Notes under the pieces: model-generated
The model's database searches: none
The model's input: only the letters and a program-made list of their open reading frames with translations
Told to the model about the DNA's origin: nothing
Shown: positions 1-4,514 of the stretch, one piece after another
Numbering within the stretch: position 1 is the first letter of the stretch
How the letters are laid out: the number at the start of each line of letters is the position of its first letter
Made by a program: the position numbers and the translations under genes
Assembly (NCBI GenBank): GCA_964432975.1
Contig: CAYSPS010000034.1
Location: forward strand, 1 to 7,080
Origin: CAYSPS01 sp964432975
GTDB lineage: Bacteria > Babelota > Babeliae > Babelales > UBA12409
Direction of reading: 5' to 3'
DNA: 7,080 bases

Positions 1-509
1 TTAACAACACACCGCTCCGTGAGCTGCCTCCTGAAATTGGCAATTTAGCTAACTTACAAGAGCTCTTGCTTTACGGAACACCGGTCCACGAGCTGCCTCC
101 TGAACTTGGCAGTTTAGCTAACTTACAAGAGCTCTGGCTCTTCGATACACCGCTTACTCAACTACCCCCTGAAATTGGTGGATTAGCTAACTTACGAGTG
201 CTCCATCTTTTTGGTACACAGCTTACTCAACTGCCTCCTGAAATTGGTAGATTAGCTAACTTACAACAGCTCTCGCTTTACGGAACACCGGTCCACGAGC
301 TGCCTCCTGAAATTGGCAATTTAGCTAACTTACAACGGCTCTCGCTTGAGAACACACCGCTCCGTGAGCTGCCTCATGAAATTGGCAGTTTAGCTAACTT
401 AAGAGAGCTCTGGCTTAACGAAACACCGCTTTCCAGAAGAGACGATTGGCAAAACATTCGCGCTCAATTACAAGCACAGCTACCAAACACAATAATTTAT
501 CCTGGATAA
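1..509 (+). CDS. Leucine-rich repeat protein, 5'-truncated by window edge (LRR gene 1)
   Basis: The reading frame is open from position 3 to the TAA at 507-509, giving 168 visible residues; the true start lies outside the window. A TTG at 66 could be read as a start, but it falls inside a repeat and the frame continues upstream, so I do not use it. The visible protein is six 23-residue LRRs of the form LPxEIGxLxNLxxLxLxxTxLxx. They are followed by a short C-terminal cap with the order SRRDDW, IRAQLQAQLPN and IYPG, which is shared with gene 2. By analogy with genes 2-4 the missing N-terminus should carry a signal peptide and the family's cap motif. LRR solenoids are protein-binding scaffolds; no enzyme domain is visible. 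The next gene starts 23 nt downstream, probably in the same operon. Function and ligand are unknown; an exported, host- or surface-directed role is inference. Confidence 0.9.
   Translation, partial: NNTPLRELPPEIGNLANLQELLLYGTPVHELPPELGSLANLQELWLFDTPLTQLPPEIGGLANLRVLHLFGTQLTQLPPEIGRLANLQQLSLYGTPVHELPPEIGNLANLQRLSLENTPLRELPHEIGSLANLRELWLNETPLSRRDDWQNIRAQLQAQLPNTIIYPG
21..434 (+). repeat. Six tandem 69-bp coding repeats (23-residue LRR units)
   Basis: Units start at 21, 90, 159, 228, 297 and 366, exactly 69 bp apart, each beginning near a Glu/Gln-Leu-Pro stretch. They are highly similar at the DNA level: the core ATTGGCAATTTAGCTAACTT recurs with few changes. Two longer matches link non-adjacent units. 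Positions 69-104 equal 276-311 (36 nt, offset 3 units), and 6-30 equal 351-375 (25 nt, offset 5 units). This suggests recent unit shuffling or gene conversion. The last unit decays into the C-terminal cap. Confidence 0.9.
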
Positions 510-532
510 ACAACTTAAAGAATGGAGTTATT

Positions 533-1168
533 ATGAAAAAAGAATTTTACTTTATAAGCAGATTAGCTCTGTGTATCGCGATGCTTAATAAACCCGCGCA
601 AGCAACAGGACCCGGTGCCCCGGCAATTCCAGCACATGTAACGCATGTCGACCAAATTATACACAGATTCGATGCTGCAACAAACAAACTAGATTTATCA
701 GAAACCAATATTGAACAAATCGACGATCATGTTTTTACACAAATTGCTCAACATGATGTTTTGCAGAATCTACAAGAACTCGACTTAAATAACACACAAA
801 TCCAACGTCTGCCCCCAGAAATTGGCAATTTAATTAACCTACGCAGACTCTGGCTTTTTAGCACGCGGCTTCGAAGCTTGCCAGCAGAAATTGGCTGGCT
901 ACAGCGCCTAGAAATACTTGATCTGAACAACACGCAACTTCAAAACCTGCCTATAGAAATTGGTAATTTGAATAATTTACAAACGCTCTGGCTATCCAAC
1001 ACACAACTTCAGCAAATACCAGATGAAATAATTAATAATTTACGAAACTTGCAAGAACTCTATCTCACCGACACGCCACTTGTTAATAGGCAAAATTGGC
1101 CGGCTATTCGTGCTCNNNNNNNNNNCTTACACGCGCAACTGCCAAACGCAAGAATTTATCCGGAATAA
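533..1168 (+). CDS. Exported leucine-rich repeat protein (LRR gene 2)
   Basis: The start is the ATG at 533, chosen because GGAG lies at 524-527, five bases upstream, and because it opens a signal peptide (MKK, hydrophobic stretch, then PAQA at residues 21-24 as the likely cleavage end). The frame is open further upstream to 446, but that part overlaps gene 1 and has no family match. The product is 211 residues. After the signal comes the family cap, HVTHVDQI (35-42) and NKLDLSETNI (51-60). Four LRRs follow, starting near residues 93, 116, 139 and 162, and the C-terminal cap ends LPNARIYPE. Ten N (1116-1125) give four unknown residues after IRA; comparison with gene 1 suggests only one residue belongs there. 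The Cys at residue 14 is not in a proper lipobox, so a soluble exported protein is more likely than a lipoprotein. Ligand unknown. Confidence 0.88.
   Translation: MKKEFYFISRLALCIAMLNKPAQATGPGAPAIPAHVTHVDQIIHRFDAATNKLDLSETNIEQIDDHVFTQIAQHDVLQNLQELDLNNTQIQRLPPEIGNLINLRRLWLFSTRLRSLPAEIGWLQRLEILDLNNTQLQNLPIEIGNLNNLQTLWLSNTQLQQIPDEIINNLRNLQELYLTDTPLVNRQNWPAIRAXXXXLHAQLPNARIYPE
1116..1125. other. Assembly gap (10 N) inside LRR gene 2
   Basis: Ten consecutive N interrupt the C-terminal cap codons. In the paralogue at 455-480 the order is GCT, one Gln codon, then TTA; here it is GCT-C, 10 N, C-TTA. Removing nine of the ten N would restore the paralogue's spacing with one codon of the form CNC (for example CAC). 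The N-run is thus probably a scaffolding placeholder, although unresolved repeats could hide more sequence. The reading frame survives because 10 and 1 are equal modulo 3. Confidence 0.85.
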
Positions 1169-1192
1169 ACAACCTAAAAAAGTGGGTTTATT

Positions 1193-2353
1193 ATGAAAAA
1201 ACAAAACTTATTTTTAGCCCTCGCAATCGCACGTGCTCTGACGAGTTTAATTTCGCTACCTGCAGTCAGTGCAATGGTTACACCAACAGAAATTCCAGAG
1301 CATGTTACGCATATCGATCAAATCAGAAACCAATTTAACGCAGAAAAAAACAAACTCGATTTATCATTCACTAATATTAAAAAAATTGATGGCAATGTTT
1401 TCACACAGATCGCCCACGACAGTCAGTTGCAAAATTTACAAGAACTCGACTTCACTGGTACACCAATTGATCAACTTCCTGCCGAAATTGACAACTTAGT
1501 TACTTTAAAACGGCTCTTGCTCGACAGCGCACCGATTGAGCAAGTGCCTAATGAGATTGGCAATTTGGTTGAGTTACAAAAACTCTCTTTCAACGGTGCG
1601 CAGGTTGTACAACTGCCTGCTACAATTGGTAAGTTAAGAAACCTAAAATGGCTCGATCTCAGTTATACACCGATCAAACTGCTGCCTGATGAAATTGGTA
1701 ATTTAAGTAATTTACAAATTCTCAGTCTCGCCTACACGCAAGTTGGGCAACTACCACCTTCAATTGGCAATTTACATAACTTACAGCAGCTCCATGTCTC
1801 TGCTACGCAACTCACACAACTACCAGATACCGTTGGTAATTTATCTAATTTACAACAGCTCTATATCGACAACACCCCGATTACACGACTTCCTGCTGCA
1901 ATCGTTAGGTTGAGCAACCTAACGACGTTCGAGCTCCACGACACAAAACTTGAACAACAACTGCCTGATGAAATTAATGAATTATCTAACCTACAACATC
2001 TAAAGCTTGATCTAGATCTTTTTATAGCAGAAAATCCAGAACAAGCAAAAAGTCTAGACAAAATACTTGATAAAATGGGCAAAAACCTAAGGTTTCTCCA
2101 TGTACTCTTTGTTTACTATCTACCATCACAAATCCCAGAAGAAGCAAGGTTTGAGTTTGTTCAAGCTATACAGAAAAAACTTCCACATACCAAGGTTATC
2201 ATGCTCGAGTCGACCGGCGAACCGCCATGTAGAAAAGATGGGGCCCCTTGTATCAACGAATCGCAATGCTGTGCCAAGCACAAATGTTACAAGAGTCCAG
2301 GCTCGCGAAGAGTACGTATGTGTAGAGAATTTCGCGCACCTCGTAGTTTTTGA
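1193..2353 (+). CDS. Exported LRR protein with C-terminal six-cysteine knottin-like tail (LRR gene 3)
   Basis: The ATG at 1193 opens a 386-residue protein, 24 nt after gene 2, with a weak GTGGG at 1182-1186. A signal peptide covers residues 1-27 (MKK, hydrophobic core, AVSA as cleavage end). The family cap follows (HVTHIDQI 38-44 region; NKLDLSFTNI 53-62). Eight LRRs begin near residues 95, 118, 141, 164, 187, 210, 233 and 257, all 23 residues apart except one of 24. Residues 273-318 form a non-repeat, partly charged segment. Residues 322-339 resemble the C-cap of genes 1 and 2 (LPHTKVI against LPNTIIY). Only this paralogue continues, with a 47-residue basic tail holding all six cysteines of the protein: 346, 353, 359, 360, 365 and 377. 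The order C-X6-C-X5-CC-X4-C-X11-C fits an inhibitor cystine knot. Disulfides would form only outside the cytoplasm, in agreement with the signal peptide. Target unknown; an effector or adhesin role is inference. Confidence 0.9.
   Translation: MKKQNLFLALAIARALTSLISLPAVSAMVTPTEIPEHVTHIDQIRNQFNAEKNKLDLSFTNIKKIDGNVFTQIAHDSQLQNLQELDFTGTPIDQLPAEIDNLVTLKRLLLDSAPIEQVPNEIGNLVELQKLSFNGAQVVQLPATIGKLRNLKWLDLSYTPIKLLPDEIGNLSNLQILSLAYTQVGQLPPSIGNLHNLQQLHVSATQLTQLPDTVGNLSNLQQLYIDNTPITRLPAAIVRLSNLTTFELHDTKLEQQLPDEINELSNLQHLKLDLDLFIAENPEQAKSLDKILDKMGKNLRFLHVLFVYYLPSQIPEEARFEFVQAIQKKLPHTKVIMLESTGEPPCRKDGAPCINESQCCAKHKCYKSPGSRRVRMCREFRAPRSF
2228..2323 (+). other. Knottin-like (inhibitor cystine knot pattern) region of LRR gene 3
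   Basis: These codons span Cys346 to Cys377 of the LRR protein. Six cysteines in 32 residues, with an adjacent CC as third and fourth, match the spacing class of inhibitor cystine knots, in which I-IV, II-V and III-VI pair. The segment is rich in Lys and Arg and contains GAPC and a CC-X4-C step typical of small toxin-like or protease-inhibitor-like folds. The match is by cysteine spacing only; a different disulfide-rich or zinc-binding fold cannot be excluded. Confidence 0.55.
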
Positions 2354-2381
2354 TCAAAAAAACCAAACTTCAGAACACGCA

Positions 2382-2408
2382 AAGAGCCCGGTTTTTACCC
2401 GGGCTCTT
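2382..2408. terminator. Hairpin between convergent genes, possible bidirectional terminator
   Basis: AAGAGCCCGG (2382-2391) and CCGGGCTCTT (2399-2408) form a perfect 10-bp, GC-rich stem with the loop TTTTTAC. It lies 28 nt after the stop of LRR gene 3 and 30 nt beyond the end of the convergent regulator gene, where a shared terminator is expected. Neither strand has a long U-tract after the stem (only CUCUU on the + strand and CUCUUU on the - strand), so it may be a weak or factor-assisted terminator. Confidence 0.65.
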
Positions 2409-2438
2409 AAGAATAACTCTCAGCAAAATTTAGCAAAA

Positions 2439-3110
2439 TTATAACGGTTGAATGCGCTGAATCACACGACCAATAATGCGGAAGTGGTCTTTGCCACGCA
2501 TAAGCGCAATTGGCGTGGTCTTTTGATTAATCGACTCAAGAACAATAAAATCATCCGTATAAGCAACGCGCGTAATAATGCGCATTGGAGCGTCGTTGCC
2601 ATATTCAACGGCAGCGATATCACCTGAACGCGCCCACGTTTCTGGTGAGATAATAATATAATCACCCTTAACAAACGTTGGGGCCATTAAATTGTTGTCA
2701 ATAAGCAACGCAAACATTGCGTTGTCAGTACTGTTAAACACGGGAACAAATTCATCCTTGTGACCTGTCGTTGTTTGAATTAATTGATTATTGTACGGCG
2801 ATGGATTGGCGGGAACATCCCCGACGACAGGAACTGCCCTCAGTTTCAACTCGACATCAGTTTTATCGGGCATTTGAATTTTTTCATCAAGATCATCAGT
2901 ACGTTTACGCTGTTGCGCAAATAAATCAATCGGATTCAACTCAAACGCAAGCGCGAGCTTGCGTAACGAATCTTCATTCCATCGGCGAGTGCCATTCTTA
3001 ATGTGCGTCAGATAACTTTCTGACATACCCGTCTTTTCGGCCAAAACTTTTGTCGTCCAGCCTTTTTCTCTCAATAACTCTTTAACACGAAGCGCGGTTG
3101 AACCTTTCAT
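2439..3110 (-). CDS. XRE-family transcriptional regulator with degenerate S24/LexA-like domain
   Basis: This 223-residue protein has a Cro/CI-type helix-turn-helix at residues 6-64 (recognition region around TKVLAEKTGMSESYLTHIKN) and a peptidase S24-like C-terminal domain at about 92-220. The ATG at 3108-3110 is supported by GGGAG at 3119-3123, eight bases upstream. In active LexA/CI proteins a Ser-Lys dyad cuts an Ala-Gly bond. Here the cleavage site (PVVGDVPAN) has Ala101-Asn102, the Ser of the usual GDSMEPT motif is Leu141 (NNLMAPT), and the Lys of the usual VKR position is Arg177 (APMRII). The fold is recognisable (VKGDYIII, SGDIAAVEY) but self-cleavage should be impossible, so it probably acts as a dimeric repressor relieved by a ligand, a partner or degradation. 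It is divergent from rnhB and convergent with LRR gene 3. Palindromes upstream suggest autoregulation. The regulated genes are not known. Confidence 0.88.
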   Translation of the reverse strand: MKGSTALRVKELLREKGWTTKVLAEKTGMSESYLTHIKNGTRRWNEDSLRKLALAFELNPIDLFAQQRKRTDDLDEKIQMPDKTDVELKLRAVPVVGDVPANPSPYNNQLIQTTTGHKDEFVPVFNSTDNAMFALLIDNNLMAPTFVKGDYIIISPETWARSGDIAAVEYGNDAPMRIITRVAYTDDFIVLESINQKTTPIALMRGKDHFRIIGRVIQRIQPL

Positions 3111-3142
3111 TCTCGCTTCTCCCTATGCCTTTTGAAATAACG

Positions 3143-3157
3143 TTAGACTTTGTCTAA
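3143..3157. promoter_or_regulatory. Palindrome O1, candidate operator of the XRE regulator
   Basis: TTAGAC-TTT-GTCTAA is a perfect inverted repeat with 6-bp arms and a 3-bp centre, 33 bp upstream of the regulator start and within its predicted 5' leader. The core AGACAAAG (on the minus strand) recurs in the second palindrome at 3206-3213. A repeated dyad of this size beside a Cro/CI-type gene is the usual form of its own operator. The binding is inferred, not shown. Confidence 0.5.
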
Positions 3158-3180
3158 ACTAACTGCTTAAATGTTATAAC
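3150..3180 (+). promoter_or_regulatory. Possible promoter for rnhB
   Basis: TGTTATAAC at 3172-3180 reads as an extended -10 (TG, one base, TATAAC). A weak TTGTCT at 3150-3155 lies 19 bp upstream, inside palindrome O1. A second possible -10, TATACA (3195-3200), lies closer to the gene but has no -35. rnhB has no clear Shine-Dalgarno before its ATG, so its transcript may have a short leader. The assignment is tentative. Confidence 0.3.
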
Positions 3181-3192
3181 CCCACATGAGTA

Positions 3193-3220
3193 AGTATACA
3201 TTACCAGACAAAGTTGTCAA
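3193..3220 (-). promoter_or_regulatory. Sigma70-type promoter of the XRE regulator
   Basis: Read on the minus strand, TTGACA (3220-3215) and TATACT (3198-3193) are separated by 16 bp: a full -35 and a five-of-six -10 match. Transcription would start near 3186 and give a leader of about 76 nt containing O1. The -35 box overlaps palindrome O2, so a protein bound there would block RNA polymerase. This is the best promoter match in the window. Confidence 0.6.
3207..3218. promoter_or_regulatory. Palindrome O2, candidate operator next to the rnhB start
   Basis: GACAA-AG-TTGTC is a perfect inverted repeat sharing AGACAAAG with O1. It covers most of the regulator promoter's -35 box and ends two bases before the rnhB ATG. 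Occupancy could therefore affect both divergent genes. Its arms and spacer differ from O1, so affinity may differ between the two sites. Confidence 0.45.
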
Positions 3221-3940
3221 ATGGAAAAATTAGCTTCAGTCGTATATGCCAAAAGAATTCCAAGAGCAAAATCTCACCGTGAACGTGTGGCCTGGCAACA
3301 GCACGAACTCATATGTGGCGTTGACGAGGTAGGACGTGGTTGTCTGGCTGGTCCTTTGGTAACAGCAGCCGTTATATTACATCCGAACTGTCAATTTTCT
3401 TTACTCAAAGATTCAAAAGTTTTGACGGCTCCTGAGCGCATACGTGCCGCCAAATGGGTGCGTACACATAGCTGGCATGCATATGGCGTAGTGAGCCATC
3501 AAGAGATTGATCAATTCAATATTTATCAGGCAACATTGCACGCCATGCGACGCGCTGTTATACATGCTATTCAACATGCACCAAAACTACCCTCTGGCAT
3601 TATTGTTGATGCAATGCCCGTCGCGTTTGCACATGGCGCGCTCGCTGATATACCGGTAGATTTTTTTCCTTGTGCAGAACAAGAATCAATTTCCGTTGCT
3701 GCGGCTTCGATCATTGCCAAAGTGAAACGTGACGAGTTGATGCGCATATATGATAACATTATTCCTGGTTATGCCCTTTATCACCACAAAGGATACGCCA
3801 CAAAATTGCATCGCGAACATGTCGCGGTACTTGGCGCAAGTATTATTCATCGAAAATCATTTTTAAAAAACATGGCCCGCTGGGGTAAAGAACATGAGCA
3901 TACCGAACAACAAGTCTCCTTACTTTGCCGAAGTGCTTGA
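3221..3940 (+). CDS. rnhB: Ribonuclease HII
   Basis: RNase HII cuts RNA in RNA-DNA hybrids and nicks at single ribonucleotides left in DNA, starting ribonucleotide excision repair in the cytoplasm. The 239-residue protein shows ICGVDEVGRGCLAGP at 31-45 with catalytic Asp35 and Glu36 and the GRG substrate loop. A third acidic residue is Asp130 (IIVDAMP), and the fourth is Asp171 in the strongly conserved stretch ending IIAKVKRDE. Tyr192 in KGYATKLH corresponds to the tyrosine that senses the 2'-OH junction, and IHRKSF near 209-214 is the usual end motif. The ATG at 3221 gives about 30 residues before the first motif and lacks a Shine-Dalgarno. A GTG at 3287 is the only nearby in-frame alternative and has none either. 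About 25 residues extend beyond the usual end, overlapping the next gene by 47 nt. All four metal ligands are present, so it should be active. Confidence 0.95.
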   Translation: MEKLASVVYAKRIPRAKSHRERVAWQQHELICGVDEVGRGCLAGPLVTAAVILHPNCQFSLLKDSKVLTAPERIRAAKWVRTHSWHAYGVVSHQEIDQFNIYQATLHAMRRAVIHAIQHAPKLPSGIIVDAMPVAFAHGALADIPVDFFPCAEQESISVAAASIIAKVKRDELMRIYDNIIPGYALYHHKGYATKLHREHVAVLGASIIHRKSFLKNMARWGKEHEHTEQQVSLLCRSA

Positions 3941-4514
3941 AAGCTCGTTAAACACCATTCGTGCTCAATGCTGGCACACTGAGCACGTGCCAGCGCATGG
4001 CGCGCTGGTGGCCATAACAGATGCCCAGATAACGCTTTATGCGCTCGTATATAACTGCACAACGGGCAGTGACAATGCCGTGCATGCACCATATGCATAT
4101 GGCAAAACACCAGAACAGCTGCACCAGGAACACCCTGAAATATTTATGCTTTTAAAAACGACGTTCTGGGCAATCTTAATTGGATATCAAGAACACCATA
4201 ATATGGTATATTCCTGTGCCCAACGCCCAGCACCTATACACACATTTGTGCGTCCGGCAACATCCGAAGAATATGCCAACGTATTTGCACGTGCCGATGC
4301 GCTTTATGCTCTTTTTGGTTCCGGACAACTAATCACTAATCTTGATGAACTACTCCTGGCGCTCCTTAAACAAATAAAAATCGTAGGCGTGCTTACACCA
4401 CTCCTTCTTGAAACACTCGTAAATACGTACACAGCATTTTATGCACACGATTATCGACGCGTACGTGTATTTGCACAACGCGTACAAGCAACATGTGAGA
4501 CCCTGCTACAATGA
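3894..4514 (+). CDS. HAS-barrel-like domain protein, function unknown
   Basis: The 206-residue product starts at the ATG at 3894, with GGGG at 3882-3885 eight bases upstream. It overlaps the end of rnhB by 47 nt in another frame, so the two are probably translationally coupled. The order FAEVLESS (11-18), AQCW (24-27), HGALVAIT (35-42), YALVYNCTTGS (49-59), YAYGKTPEQL (67-76), PEIFMLLKTTFWAILIGY (81-98), PAPIHTFV (112-119) and LDELLLALL (150-158) matches, from memory, a conserved family known mainly from cyanobacteria. In that family the N-terminal half is annotated as a HAS barrel, the beta-barrel found in HerA helicases and F1-ATPase subunits. There is no signal peptide, no membrane segment and no ATPase motif, so it is likely a cytoplasmic partner protein. 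No HerA or NurA gene is in the window. The family has no established function, and its link to rnhB and priA is only by position. Confidence 0.75.
   Translation: MSIPNNKSPYFAEVLESSLNTIRAQCWHTEHVPAHGALVAITDAQITLYALVYNCTTGSDNAVHAPYAYGKTPEQLHQEHPEIFMLLKTTFWAILIGYQEHHNMVYSCAQRPAPIHTFVRPATSEEYANVFARADALYALFGSGQLITNLDELLLALLKQIKIVGVLTPLLLETLVNTYTAFYAHDYRRVRVFAQRVQATCETLLQ

Noticed and set aside
21..434. CRISPR-like array of regular repeats
   Set aside because: The 69-bp periodicity is in frame, without unique spacers, and encodes 23-residue LRRs.
446..532. Upstream extension of LRR gene 2 to an ATG at 446
   Set aside because: It overlaps the end of gene 1, lacks a Shine-Dalgarno and would bury the clear signal peptide that starts at 533.
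566..577. Lipoprotein signal (Cys14) in LRR gene 2
   Set aside because: The residues before the Cys are Leu-Ala-Leu; the position just before it needs Gly, Ala or Ser. An ordinary cleavage site after PAQA is better.
1..2353. IpaH-type LRR ubiquitin-ligase effectors
   Set aside because: The proteins end soon after the repeats; no NEL catalytic domain with its Cys is present, and the repeats are 23 residues rather than 20.
2100..2444. 114-residue frame overlapping the end of LRR gene 3
   Set aside because: It is a shadow in another frame with no signal, motif or ribosome site, and it crosses the terminator hairpin.
3186..3233. 15-codon upstream ORF (MSKYTLPDKVVKWKN) overlapping the rnhB start
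   Set aside because: It has no Shine-Dalgarno and lies in a region that is explained by the regulator promoter and palindrome.
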